From Arion vulgaris (Eukaryota > Mollusca > Gastropoda > Stylommatophora > Arionidae), in contig CM036758.1 in assembly GCA_020796225.1 (NCBI GenBank), positions 29,523,099-29,587,098 on the forward strand: DNA of 64,000 bases, written 5' to 3'. Both the position numbers and the translations under genes were made by a program. Positions 11,101 through 22,377 of the stretch are shown here, piece by piece (the stretch's first letter is position 1; every line of letters begins with the position of its first letter). A model generated the notes under the pieces. That model saw nothing but the letters and a program-made list of their open reading frames with translations, ran no database searches and was not told where the DNA came from.

Positions 11101-14100
11101 AAGTATTGCTTCCATATAGCACTGTAGTATATGCGTGTGACTGACAGAAGTAGTGCTTCCATATAGCACTGTAGTATATGCGTGTGACTGACAGAAGTAG
11201 TGCTTCCATATAGCACTGTAGTATATGTGTGTATGACTGACAGAAGTAGTGCTTCCATATAGCACTGTAGTATATGCGTGTGACTGACAGAAGTAGTGCT
11301 TCCATATAGCACTGTAGTATATGCGTGTGGCTGACAGAAGTAGTGCTTCCATATATCACTGTAGTATATGTGTGTATGACTGACAGAAGTAGTGCTTTCA
11401 TATAGCACTGTAGTATATGCGTGTGACTGACAGAAGTAGTGCTTCCATATAGCACTGTAGTATATGCGTGTGACTGACAGAAGTAGTGCTTCCATATAGC
11501 ACTGTAGTATATGTGTGTATGACTGACAGAAGTATTGCTTCCATATAGCATTGTAGTATATGCGTGTGACTGACAGAAGTAGTGCTTCCATATAGCACTG
11601 TAGTATATGCGTGTGACTGACAGAAGTAGTGCTTCCATATAGCACTGTAGTATATGTGTGTATGACTGACAGAAGTAGTGCTTCCATATAGCACTGTAGT
11701 ATATGCGTGTGACTGACAGATGTATTTGTTTCATATAGCACTGTAGTATATGTGTGTGACTGACAGATGTATTTGTTTCATATAGCACTGTAGTATATGT
11801 GTGTGACTGACAGATGTATTTGTTTCATATAGCACTGTAGTATATGTGTGTGGCTGACAGAAGTATTGCTTCCATATAGCACTGTAGTATATGTGTGTGA
11901 CTGACAGAAGTATTGCTTCCATATAGCACTGTAGTATATGCGTGTGTGACTGACAGATGTATTTGTTTCATATAGCACTGTAGTATATGTGTGTGGCTGA
12001 CAGATGTATTTGTTTCATATAGCACTGTAGTATATGTGTGTGACTGACAGAAGTAGTGCTTCCATATAGCACTGTAGTATATGCGTGTGTGACTGACAGA
12101 TGTATTTGTTTCATATAGCACTGTAGTATATGTGTGTGACTGACAGATGTATTTGTTTCATATAGCACTGTAGTATATGTGTGTGTGGCTGACAGAAGTA
12201 GTGCTTCCATATAGCACTGTAGTATATGCGTGTGTGGCTGACAGAAGTAGTGCTTCCATATAGCACTGTAGTATATGCGTGTGTGGCTGACAGAAGTAGT
12301 GCTTCCATATAGCACTGTAGTATATGCGTGTGGCTGACAGAAGTATTGCTTTCATATAGCACCGTAGTATATGCGTGTGACTGACAGATGTATTTGTTTC
12401 ATATAGCACTGTAGTATATGTGTGTGGCTGACAGAAGTATTTGTTTCATATAGCACTGTAGTATATGCGTGTGACTGACAGATGTATTTGTTTCATATAG
12501 CACTGTAGTATATGCGTGTGACTGACAGATGTATTTGTTTCATATAGCACTGTAGTATATGCGTGTTACTGACAGATGTATTTGTTTCATATAGCACTGT
12601 AGTATATGTGTATGACTGACAGAAGTAGTGCTTCCATATAGCACTGTAGTATATGTGTGTGGCTGACAGAAGTATTGCTTTCATATAGCACTGTAGTATA
12701 TGTGTGTGACTGACAGATGTATTTGTTTCATATAGCACTGTAGTATATGTGTGTGACTGACAGAAGTATTTGTTTCATATAGCACTGTAGTATATGCGTG
12801 TGACTGACAGATGTATTTGTTTCATATAGCACTGTAGTATATGCGTGTGACTGACAGATGTATTTGTTTCATATAGCACTGTAGTATATGCGTGTTACTG
12901 ACAGATGTATTTGTTTCATATAGCACTGTAGTATATGTGTATGACTGACAGAAGTAGTGCTTCCATATAGCACTGTAGTATATGTGTGTGGCTGACAGAA
13001 GTATTGCTTTCATATAGCACTGTAGTATATGTGTGTGACTGACAGATGTATTTGTTTCATATAGCACTGTAGTATATGTGTGTGACTGACAGAAGTAGTG
13101 CTTCCATATAGCACTGTAGTATATGCGTGTGGCTGACAGAAGTATTGCTTCCATATAGCACTGTAGTATATGTGTGTTACTGACAGAAGTAGTGCTTCCA
13201 TATAGCACTGTAGTATATGCGTGTGACTGACAGATGTATTTGTTTCATATAGCACTGTAGTATATGCGTGTGACTGACAGATGTATTTGTTTCATATATC
13301 ACTGTAGTATATGCGTGTGACTGACAGATGTATTTGTTTCATATAGCACTGTAGTATATGCGTGTGACTGACAGATGTATTTGTTTCATATAGCACTGTA
13401 GTATATGCGTGTGACTGACAGAAGTAGTGCTTCCATATAGCACTGTAGTATATGCGTGTGACTGACAGAAGTAGTGCTTCCATATAGCACTGTAGTATAT
13501 GTGTGTGGCTGACAGAAGTATTGCTTCCATATAGCACTGTAGTATATGTGTGTGGCTGACAGAAGTATTGCTTCCATATAGCACTGTAGTATATGCGTGT
13601 GACTGACAGAAGTAGTGCTTCCATATAGCACTGTAGTATATGTGTGTGACTGACAGAAGTAGTGCTTCCATATAGCACTGTAGTATATGTGTGTGGCTGA
13701 CAGAAGTATTGCTTCCATATAGCACTGTAGTATATGTGTGTGACTGACAGAAGTAGTGCTTCCATATAGAACTGTAGTATATGTGTGTATGACTGACAGA
13801 AGTAGTGCTTTCATATAGCACTGTAGTATATGCGTGTGACTGACAGAAGTAGTGCTTCCATATAGCACTGTAGTATATGTGTGTATGACTGACAGAAGTA
13901 TTGCTTCCATATAGCACTGTAGTATATGCGTGTGACTGACAGAAGTAGTGCTTCCATATAGCACTGTAGTATATGCGTGTGACTGACAGAAGTAGTGCTT
14001 CCATATAGCACTGTAGTATATGTGTGTATGACTGACAGAAGTAGTGCTTCCATATAGCACTGTAGTATATGCGTGTGACTGACAGAAGTAGTGCTTCCAT

Positions 14101-15649
14101 ATAGCACTGTAGTATATGTGTGTATGACTGACAGAAGTAGTGCTTTCATATAGCACTGTAGTATATGCGTGTGACTGACAGAAGTAGTGCTTCCATATAG
14201 CACTGTAGTATATGCGTGTGACTGACAGAAGTAGTGCTTCCATATAGCACTGTAGTATATGTGTGTATGACTGACAGAAGTATTGCTTCCATATAGCATT
14301 GTAGTATATGCGTGTGACTGACAGAAGTAGTGCTTCCATATAGCACTGTAGTATATGCGTGTGACTGACAGAAGTAGTGCTTCCATATAGCACTGTAGTA
14401 TATGTGTGTATGACTGACAGAAGTAGTGCTTCCATATAGCACTGTAGTATATGCGTGTGACTGACAGAAGTAGTGCTTCCATATAGCACTGTAGTATATG
14501 CGTGTGACTGACAGAAGTAGTGCTTCCATATAGCACTGTAGTATATGCGTGTGACTGACAGAAGTAGTGCTTCCATATAGCACTGTAGTATATGTGTGTA
14601 TGACTGACAGAAGTATTGCTTCCATATAGCACTGTAGTATATGCGTGTGACTGACAGAAGTAGTGCTTCCATATAGCACTGTAGTATATGCGTGTGACTG
14701 ACAGAAGTAGTGCTTCCATATAGCACTGTAGTATATGTGTGTATGACTGACAGAAGTAGTGCTTCCATATAGCACTGTAGTATATGCGTGTGACTGACAG
14801 AAGTAGTGCTTCCATATAGCACTGTAGTATATGCGTGTGGCTGACAGAAGTAGTGCTTCCATATAGCACTGTAGTATATGTGTGTATGACTGACAGAAGT
14901 AGTGCTTTCATATAGCACTGTAGTATATGCGTGTGACTGACAGAAGTAGTGCTTCCATATAGCACTGTAGTATATGCGTGTGACTGACAGAAGTAGTGCT
15001 TCCATATAGCACTGTAGTATATGTGTGTATGACTGACAGAAGTATTGCTTCCATATAGCATTGTAGTATATGCGTGTGACTGACAGAAGTAGTGCTTCCA
15101 TATAGCACTGTAGTATATGCGTGTGACTGACAGAAGTAGTGCTTCCATATAGCACTGTAGTATATGTGTGTATGACTGACAGAAGTAGTGCTTCCATATA
15201 GCACTGTAGTATATGCGTGTGACTGACAGAAGTAGTGCTTCCATATAGCACTATAGTATATGCGTGTGACTGACAGAAGTAGTGCTTCCATATAGCACTG
15301 TAGTATATGTGTGCATGACTGACAGAAGTAGTGCTTCCATATAGCACTGTAGTATATGCGTGTGACTGACAGAAGTAGTGCTTCCATATAGCACTGTAGT
15401 ATATGCGTGTGACTGACAGAAGTAGTGCTTCCATATAGCACTGTAGTATATGCGTGTGACTGACAGAAGTAGTGCTTCCATATAGCACTGTAGTATATGT
15501 GTGTTACTGACAGAAGTATTGTTTCCATATAGCACTGTAGTATATGTGTGTTACTGACAGAAGTATTGCTTCCATATAGCACTGTAGTATATGCGTGTGA
15601 CTGACAGAAGTAGTGCTTCCATATAGCACTGTAGTATATGTGTGTGACT
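8131..15649. repeat. 47-bp satellite array, about 159 copies, with higher-order structure
   Basis: The invariant core is CATATAGCACTGTAGTATATG. Two main unit types occur: one with GATGTATTTGTTT and one with GAAGTAGTGCTTC. Length variants of 46 and 49 bp come from GTGTG/GTGTATG differences. A 143-bp higher-order unit (49+47+47) is exact at 11089, 11232, 11375, 11518 and 11661 and recurs at about 13790-15330. A 329-bp (7-unit) repeat links 12561 and 12890. The minus strand lacks stops in the unit, giving artefactual frames of up to 700 residues with a 47-residue period. Confidence 0.98.
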
Positions 15650-15699
15650 ATATGAAGTTGAAGGATGTTAATCATATGAAAAACAACATGAACTGAAGC

Positions 15700-15848
15700 A
15701 CGGATGTTGAACACAGTGCATGTATGTGTCAGTGATAATGACGTGTATACAGTTGAACACAGTGCATGTATGTGTCAGTGATAATGACGTGTATAAAGCT
15801 GAGACAGTGCATGTATGTGTCAGTGATAATGACGTGTATAAAGCTGAG
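15700..15848. repeat. About 47-bp repeat, 3 copies, flanking the large array
   Basis: CACAGTGCATGTATGTGTCA followed by GTGATAATGACGTGTATA occurs three times. Its sequence is unrelated to the 47-bp satellite although the period is similar. Confidence 0.9.
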
Positions 15849-16011
15849 ATATTTTCTGTCATGACTACGATATCAGAGGGAGATGCAATTGACTGAAATG
15901 GCATTCTTAACGCATTGAGAGAGTCTTTCCGAACAGAGGAGTTACAGTGTTGTGAGTCCCAGTCGCTGACCAGAATTGGTACAGCCTGAAAAAAAAACTG
16001 CATACTAAATA

Positions 16012-16100
16012 TGCAGACATTGATTAATCAACATCGAACTGGCGTGTTGTGCAGCTGGGAGCTGTTGGATTTGTTGAAGCGGAGATCGGAGAACCTATGG
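16012..16100 (+). mobile_element. Fragment of an interspersed (LINE-like) repeat
   Basis: A plus frame reads LINQHRTGV.CSWELLDLL and then AGATCGGAG. The same segment lies in reverse orientation at 16265-16445, so the pair forms a diverged inverted repeat about 200 bp apart. The source element is not identified. Confidence 0.45.
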
Positions 16101-16264
16101 ACATGTCCAACGTGCTATTATAATAGTGTTCATATAACTGATAACTTACGGATGTATGCAAGAATAAACTAGAGCATGTTCGACTAATAGCCAGACCAAG
16201 GCTGTCACAAAAGTTGCACCGATACCAGGATGCATTATTACTGTTTTCCTTTCAGTTTCAGTTT

Positions 16265-16445
16265 GGAATATCTTCATTGCATTTCAGACATGTCAATTGC
16301 TGCTCCGATCTCCTTCGCAATATCTCCTAAAGCGTCCAGCGACCAACAGTACCAGTTCAATGTTGATTGATGAGCCTACTCATATGTTTGTTGTACTGCT
16401 CCTTTCTGGACACTCCAATCTTCAATTCAAGTTCCTGCAATCTAG
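16265..16445 (-). mobile_element. Fragment of the same interspersed repeat, inverted
   Basis: The minus strand reads QLQELELKIGVSRKEQYNKH, then MSRLINQH, then (after a stop) TGTVGRWTL, matching the plus copy at 16012. It resembles the C-terminal coding tail of a retrotransposon but has no diagnostic motif. Confidence 0.45.
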
Positions 16446-16469
16446 TTGTTGATGTGGGCTGGTTTAGAT

Positions 16470-16835
16470 CATAGGCTCCCCAAACATTTTCTTGCCACCG
16501 CCCACTTTGCAAGACATACATTTTGTAACCCTCCTAGCAGTTTTCGCGTTCAAGCAGTTTGATATTGTCGACGTAAAAACAACTAATGATACATTTCCGC
16601 TTATGCCGTTAAATTATTGAAAAAATAGTGGTCAATATGTGCTTCATCTTGGACACAGTTATGCAATAGCGAAATCACAAAAATAATTTGTTTTTAATAT
16701 ATATTATTAATTTCTTCTATAATGAGCTATCGACCCGTAGATCGCCTGAACGCCCCAAAAAATGCTTCTGAGCCCTCCTAATGAGCCTTTCTATTGCCCC
16801 TAAAAGAATCCAGCGCCCACTTTAGTAACCTATGA
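16470..16835 (-). mobile_element. Non-autonomous hAT-like element (366 bp)
   Basis: Ends are CATAGGCTCC and TAACCTATGA, flanked by a TTTAGAT direct repeat at 16463-16469 and 16836-16842, compatible with a 7-8 bp hAT target duplication. Sub-terminal sequence has AAGTGGGCG blocks on both sides, as in hAT elements with TTCCCAAAGTGGGCG ends. It is homologous in opposite orientation to 54110-54570: both contain an AGAAGAAATTAATAATA..TATT block. Confidence 0.6.
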
Positions 16836-16842
16836 TTTAGAT

Positions 16843-17185
16843 GAAAGTCCTTTTAGTAGCTATACTCCAAGAATGCCTCTCAGAATATCAGATCTATTCA
16901 TAGGCTGAGCCTCAATATGCAGGGTCAGCCAGCCTGTACGAACTCTTATTGCCAACATTGTCCGGTCTCTCAGTTCAATCACGTTACATGTGCACACTGA
17001 CAAGTTTTAACCCAAGCTGACTTAGACACCTGATAATGTCTAGGTCAAGTGGTCACTTGAGCAGTTTGTTATCAACTTCAATATCAACGATTCGGTATGT
17101 TTGTAAATGTGTGCAGATGTGTGCAAATAAATCTAAATGTTTGGAAAGATGTGTTAAAAAAATGTAGGTTAGTTAAACGTTTAAG
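16843..17185. other. Unassigned sequence
   Basis: No clear feature. A short GTGTGCAAATAAATCTAAATG stretch near 17115 is not tandemly repeated. Confidence 0.35.
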
Positions 17186-17456
17186 CTTCTTCTATTTCTT
17201 CTTCTGGGAACGCCCCATATCGTCCTCTCGTTTATAACTCTGTGTGTTTCGTATGTGAACTGAGCCTAAGAGTCATTGTACGTTGTGTCAGTTATGCACC
17301 TACAAGTAGGTCAACACATACGACTGATGAGATGCTTTTTATTTACTAGGGTAGCTTTCCTAGACCCCTACCTCAGCCGCCTCTTACGACATGCATTGTA
17401 TGTCGCAGTGGTACTATTCTTTGCTCCCTTACGAGCCCGGCACCACACGAGCGGAA
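17186..17456 (+). repeat. Interspersed element X, copy 2
   Basis: Carries (TTC)n, ACGCCCCATATCG, TGAGCCTAAGAG, then the hairpin ACCTACAAGTAGGT, TTTTTATTTACTAGGGTAGC, CTTACGACATGCATTGTATG and CCCGGCACCACACGAGCG. The hairpin arms differ from the usual GCCTAC/GTAGGC by a paired change. The 48-bp array starts within 30 bp of its end. Confidence 0.85.
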
Positions 17457-17479
17457 TATATAAACAAATCTGTGTACAT

Positions 17480-19055
17480 GTGTACATGGATGTCAGTTTA
17501 CGAGCGATGTAAGTTTAGTACACAAGTCTGTACATGGATGTTAGTATATGAGCTATGTAAGTTTAGTACACAAGTGTGTACATGGATGTTAGTATATGAG
17601 CTATGTAAGTTTAGTACACAAGTGTGTACATGGATGTTAGTATATGAGCTATGTAAGTTTAGTACACAAGTATGTACATGGATGTCAGTATATGAGCTAT
17701 GTAAGTTTAGTACACAAGTATGTACATGGATGTCAGTATATGAGCTATGTAAGTTTAGTACACAAGTATGTACATGGATGTCAGTATATGAGCTATGTAA
17801 ATTTAGTACACAAGTATGTACATGGATGTCAGTATATGAGCTATGTAAGTTTAGTACACAAGTGTGTACATGGATATCAGTATATGAGCTATGTAAGTTT
17901 AGTACACAAGTGTGTACATGGATGTTAGTATATGAGCTATGTAAGTTTAGTACACAAGTGTGTACATGGATGTCAGTATATGAGCTATGTAAGTTTAGTA
18001 CACAAGTGTGTACATGGATGTCAGTATATGAGCTATGTAAGTTTAGTACACAAGTGTGTACATGGATGTCAGTATATGAGCTATGTAAGTTTAGTACACA
18101 AGTGTGTACATGGATGTCAGTATATGAGCTATGTAAGTTTAGTACACAAGTGTGTACATGGATGTCAGTATATGAGCTATGTAAGTTTAGTACACAAGTG
18201 TGTACATGGATGTCAGTATATGAGCTATGTAAGTTTAGTACACAAGTGTGTACATGGATGTCAGTTTATGAGTGATGTAAGTTTAGTACACAAGTGTGTA
18301 CATGGATGTCAGTTTACGAGCGATGTAAGTTTAGTACACAAGTGTGTACATGGATGTCAGTTTATGAGTGATGTAAGTTTAGTACACAAGTGTGTACATG
18401 GATGTCAGTTTACGAGCGATGTAAGTTTAATACACAAGTGTGTACATGGATGTCAGTTTATGAGCGACGTAAGCTTAGTACACAAGTGTGTACATGGATG
18501 TCAGTATATGAGCTATGTAAGTTTAGTACACAAGTGTGTACATGGATGTCAGTATATGAGCTATGTAAGTTTAGTACACAAGTGTGTACATGGATGTCAG
18601 TATATGAGCTATGTAAGTTTAGTACACAAGTGTGTACATGGATCTCAGTATATGAGCTATGTAAGTTTAGTACACAAGTGTGTACATGGATGTCAGTTTA
18701 GTTCACAAGTGTGTACATGGATGTCAGTTTACGAGCGATGTAAGTTTAGTACACAAGTGTGTACATGGATCTCAGTTTATGAGTGATGTAAGTTTAGTAC
18801 ACAAGTGTGTACATGGATGTCAGTTTATGAGCGACGTAAGCTTAGTACACAAGTGTGTACATGGATGTCAGTTTATGAGCGACGTAAGCTTAGTACACAA
18901 GTGTGTACATGGATGTCAGTATATGAGCGACGTAAGCTTAGTACACAAGTGTATACATGGATGTCAGTTTATGAGCGACGTAAGCTTAGTACACAAGTGT
19001 ATACATGGATGTCAGTTTATGAGCGACGTAAGCTTAGTACACAAGTGTGTACATG
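17480..19055. repeat. 48-bp satellite array, about 33 copies
   Basis: The unit includes GTACACAAGTGTGTACATGG and TATGAGCTATGTAAGTTTA. The period is 48 bp, a multiple of three, so frames stay open (up to 294 residues of a 16-residue repeat) without implying a gene. GTACAC-AAGT-GTGTAC is a perfect 6-bp hairpin in most units. Units in the right third have TTTATGAGCGACGTAAGC instead of TATATGAGCTATGTAAGT. One unit at about 18695 has an internal deletion. Confidence 0.97.
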
Positions 19056-19090
19056 TGTAAATAAGTGTGGGAGTGTGCAAGCAACTGTGG

Positions 19091-19122
19091 CTGTATATAT
19101 ATATATATATATATATATATGC
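19091..19122. repeat. (TA)n microsatellite
   Basis: About 30 bp of alternating TA between GTGGCTG and GCATGTATGTG. Confidence 0.9.
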
Positions 19123-19143
19123 ATGTATGTGTGCGTGCAAGTT

Positions 19144-19388
19144 AATTGCATATCCTTTACAGAACTTTGCGGATCAACCCCAGCTTTTTAACGCCGTTTG
19201 TGATTCTTCTAGGTATTATTACCTTCAGTAGTTTGTCATTGCTTTCTGAACGGGTGGTACCATCGTCCTTTTGTAAAAATCCGCGCGAAACAATTTGCAA
19301 CCAAATTGTCCACAGCGTGATTCGAACTCAGAACGTCGGGGTTAATAGACCGAGTCTCTATCCCTAGGCACAGACGCCACCCGTGTGT
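19144..19388 (-). mobile_element. SINE-3, copy 1
   Basis: On the minus strand there is a tRNA-like head with B box complement GATTCGAACTC at 19319-19329. The body has CCCGTTCAGAAAGCAATGAC and a 3' end TGTAAAGGATATGCA. The same order is seen in the plus copy at 19985-20178, and the 3' half recurs at 41037. The AAAGCAATGGCAAACTACTG block resembles the tail shared by RTE-type LINEs and their SINEs (from memory, not searched). Confidence 0.7.
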
Positions 19389-19539
19389 GTGTAATTGAGT
19401 ATATACGAAAGTGAATTTATCATCGTGTGTTTGTTTATGGACATCTTTCAGTAAATTTACCATCTTCTTCTTCTTCTCGAATCATGTTTTGCCTACAGCA
19501 TCATGATAAGAAATTTATTGAACGCGCTTTTTGTATCCG

Positions 19540-19915
19540 CTTAGTGTTTGACATTCTTCACTGTCTCTGTTATTTCTGTGTTCCATTTTTGCGTGGACGA
19601 CCTTTTCCTTTATATACAGTGTATCAGATTAGATTTGCTCTTTGAGACATACTCTCTGTTAGAAATCTGCTTACGTGACCAAACAATTTAATGTGGTATT
19701 CTTTGATTAAGTTCAGTACTGATGTTGTACCCACTTTTCCTGATGTCTTCATTTCTAAACCGGTCTCTTATTGATACTCCCAGCATTTTGCGTAGATACT
19801 TCATCTCTGTCATGACTATTTTTCTTCTATTGTTTGATGTCAGCGTCCAGGATTGACACTTGTGTATAACGTCGTGAGAAAGATTGTGTTGTACAATGCT
19901 GTCATCGTTTGTACG
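19540..19915 (-). mobile_element. LINE-A fragment: C-terminal region
   Basis: The minus strand reads EMKYLRKMLGVSIRDRFRNE, then DIRKSGYNIST, and after a frameshift YKGKGRPRK. This matches the copies at 3700 and 50480. No RT catalytic motif remains in this fragment. Confidence 0.7.
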
Positions 19916-19984
19916 ACTGTGTGTATATCAACAGTAAATTTATCTACGTTTGTGTGAGTGTGTATATATCATCAGTAAGCGTCA

Positions 19985-20178
19985 GTAACTTAAGCGGTAG
20001 TGAGCTCGATCACAATCCAAGCGTACCTGGTTCAAACTCCGCCGTGGGCAAGTTTGGAAGCAAATTAGTTCCATTGGATTTTATGAACGATAAAATAGAC
20101 CTCGCCGTTCAGAAAGCAATGGCAAACTACTGAACGTATAAGTGGTGCCTAGAAAATCGTCATGTAAAGGATATGCCA
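19985..20178 (+). mobile_element. SINE-3, copy 2
   Basis: The tRNA-like head has an A-box-like AGCGGTAGTGAGC near 19993 and B box GGTTCAAACTCC at 20029-20040. The body contains CAGAAAGCAATGGCAAACTA and the copy ends TGTAAAGGATATGCCAC. It is the best preserved copy in the window, next to the LINE-B tail at 20200. Confidence 0.75.
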
Positions 20179-20199
20179 CGATTTTCATAGAGATCGTCA

Positions 20200-20600
20200 A
20201 CATCATCATCAAATAGCTTGTCCTGAGCAGAATTTTGAAATCCTAACAGTTCTCCAGAATTTCTCTCTCTCATATTCCAGATGTCCTGCCTCTGCAGCCG
20301 TCATTTTCAAACCATCAGTTACATCCTGAATCCATCTTCTCCGTGGTCTTCCTTTTCTTCTCTTTGCCGGTATGCTTCTTTCCATGATGGTCTTCTCCAG
20401 CCCTTCATGTTCTTTTATATGTTCAAAATATCTCAATTTTCTATTTCGTATTTGTAGCATCAGTCAGTTGTCTTTGATTTTGAGTTCTTTCTGGATAGAT
20501 CTATTTGTTCTCTTCTCTGTCCAAGGTATACGAAGGACTATTCTGTAACATTTATATTCAAAAGCACATATATGTTTTTCCACTAACTTATTAAATTTTA
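20200..20600 (-). mobile_element. LINE-B fragment: ORF2 C-terminus
   Basis: The minus frame 20209-20460 reads RKLRYFEHIKEHEGLEKTIM, GRPRRRWIQDVTDG and ends KFCSGQAI. The upstream part (about 20470-20560) reads RSIQKEL-type sequence in another frame. The 3' end is followed by a short ATG/CAT trinucleotide run. Members of the family are also at 27565, 39360, 47160 and 56570. Confidence 0.8.
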
Positions 20601-20715
20601 TGGAGATCAGACACGATTAACGTGATAATTTATCAATGTCTGTATTGTAACATGTGTAATATTGAATTAATTATGTATAAAATTTACAAACATGTGCGAT
20701 AACAGTCTGAGCAAT

Positions 20716-20812
20716 GAGCAGAGAAAGACAAGCAATGAAGAGAAATGAGCAGAGAAAGACAAGCAATGAAGAGAAATGAGCAGAGAAAAACAAGCAATAA
20801 AGAGAAACAAAA
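20716..20812. repeat. 31-bp repeat, 3 copies
   Basis: GAGCAGAGAAAGACAAGCAA recurs at 20716, 20747 and 20778, an exact 31-bp spacing. Confidence 0.95.
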
Positions 20813-21130
20813 AACATTCTATAACAAATATTTGATGTATAATTACAAAGTTTGTTTGTTGTTAAATGACCACCATGTTCCAGTGACACACACTATACAA
20901 CACGGGTCTCCTTGACCTTTCTGCCAGGTTCCTGTCGTCTCAACCACACGTTTTCAAACCCAGACAGATGAGATTTCAGGCGTCAGCAGCTCGCTCAATC
21001 TCTATGTTTAACTCCATCGTTTTTTTTCTCTAACTCTTGGGTTTTTTTTTCTTAATCTGTTACTACTCTATCGTATTTCTTTTCATCTCTTGAACTTTTT
21101 TGTCTTTACTTTATACACTTTTTTTATCCT

Positions 21131-21172
<42 letters not shown>

Positions 21173-21539
21173 TTCTTTCTCTCGTTCTGGGATACTTTAA
21201 GATATGTTTTAGAAAGAGAGAGAGAGAAATGAAACAAATAATAATAACATATTTCTTGTACATGCTCTTTATTCTTGTTTATTTTCCATTAAAAAACATT
21301 TTGCTCTTCTTGTGATCTCTACATATTCTTTCATTCTCTCTCTCTACACTATTTCTGAGTTCTCTCATTACCACTTCTCTATTTCCTACTTATCTCTCTT
21401 GTGATGCCCTTCTTGATTCTCTTAGTCTTTGTCTACACTCATTCTTTACTCTTAATGATTCTCTTTGATTTTCTCAATATTTTTGGTATCTCTTTATTTC
21501 TCGCTGTCTTCATCTTTTGTGTTTAATCTTTAAAAGGGT
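20813..21539. other. Unassigned, pyrimidine-rich; contains (TC)n
   Basis: A (CT)n microsatellite lies at 21132-21185 and the rest to 21540 is TC/TTTCT-rich low-complexity sequence. A short AGAAAGAGAGAGAGAGAAA run at 21211 is complementary to the (CT)n tract, so the two could pair. No gene seen. Confidence 0.6.
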
Positions 21540-21784
21540 TTTAAAACCGAAAGATTGACTTCATTGTACCGGGATTTACCCCATATGGCTCGGTCCTTCT
21601 CTGCAGAAATGGCACGCCACCTGCCGAGAGTACTGCACAAAGCACGAACTCCGTAGCTCCAGCAACAATCCTAGGGGTCTCTTGGAAAACATTTCACTCG
21701 TAAACAGAACGGCGCGGTCCGGATTCGAACCCACGACCTTCGACTCACAAGGCAAAGGGTTTAACCACTTAGCCACAGAGACCT
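21540..21784 (-). mobile_element. SINE-1, copy 2 (best preserved head)
   Basis: On the minus strand there is a tRNA-like head with A box TGGCTAAGTGG (complement at 21765-21775) and B box GGGTTCGAATCC (complement at 21721-21732). The body has CCTAGGATTGTTGCTGGAGC and GGCAGGTGGCGTGCCATTTC. It matches 62408-62630 nearly base for base. Pol III promoter boxes look intact; transcription is not demonstrated. Confidence 0.88.
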
Positions 21785-21851
21785 TCTGTTTAATCTTTTT
21801 TCTATATAAACTATAAGCAGTGTCAAAGTATCATCTCCAACTCTTACTTTC

Positions 21852-21872
21852 CTCTCTCTTTTTCTCTATCTA

Positions 21873-21908
<36 letters not shown>

Positions 21909-21912
21909 CCCC
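21852..21912. repeat. (TC)n microsatellite
   Basis: TC-rich dinucleotide tract with a few interruptions, just left of an X element. Confidence 0.85.
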
Positions 21913-21969
21913 GTTCACTGAGAACATCCAAAATGTCCAAAGATATCAAAATAGTTTCTTCTGTTTTCT

Positions 21970-22240
21970 ATTCTCGACCGTATGATGACGGGATCAGCAA
22001 GAGAAGCAAGGAATAGTACCTCTGCGGTGTACAAGGCATGTCGTAAGAAGCGACTGATTTAGAACCTAGGAAGTTACCTAGTAAATAAAAAGCATCGCAG
22101 AAATGGATGTGCTGGACTGCTTGTAGACGCATAACTGGCACAACGTACAATCGCTCTTAGGCTCAGATCACATACAAATCACACAGCGTGGTTAACAAGT
22201 GGTCGAAATAGAGCAACCGAAGAAGAAGAAGAAGAAATTC
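21970..22240 (-). repeat. Interspersed element X, copy 3
   Basis: The minus strand carries (TTC)n at its start (complement (GAA)n at 22220-22238), TGTGATTTGTATGTGATCTG, AGCCTAAGAGCGATTGTACG, TTTTTATTTACTAGGTAAC and CTTACGACATGCCTTGTACA. The hairpin segment is diverged here. No coding frame. Confidence 0.85.
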
Positions 22241-22377
22241 TCTATTTATGTAATAGAAATAGAAATAACATATGTCCATCTTGTCGTTTTGATATATCTG
22301 GTTAGCAACTTCCAGCGACAATTGTCCATGTTTTACTGTCATCATTCTATTCTCTAAGTCCAAAGAAATCAAATCTA

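Noticed and set aside
13386..15488. 700-residue minus-strand open frame (and about thirty shorter ones across 8089-15714)
   Set aside because: The protein is a 47-residue repeat produced by a 47-bp DNA unit read through three frames. The unit simply lacks stops on that strand, so openness says nothing about coding.
8131..15649. CRISPR array (regular repeats of about 47 bp)
   Set aside because: There are no unique spacers. Whole units repeat head to tail, no cas genes are nearby and the sequence is eukaryotic in character.
17391..18275. 294-residue plus-strand frame with a 16-residue repeat
   Set aside because: The 48-bp unit is a multiple of three without stops. Other frames are also open and units change without regard to codon position.
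21540..21784. Functional tRNA gene from the A and B boxes
   Set aside because: The acceptor stem and cloverleaf do not close properly and the head is fused to a SINE body repeated elsewhere. It is a tRNA-derived SINE.
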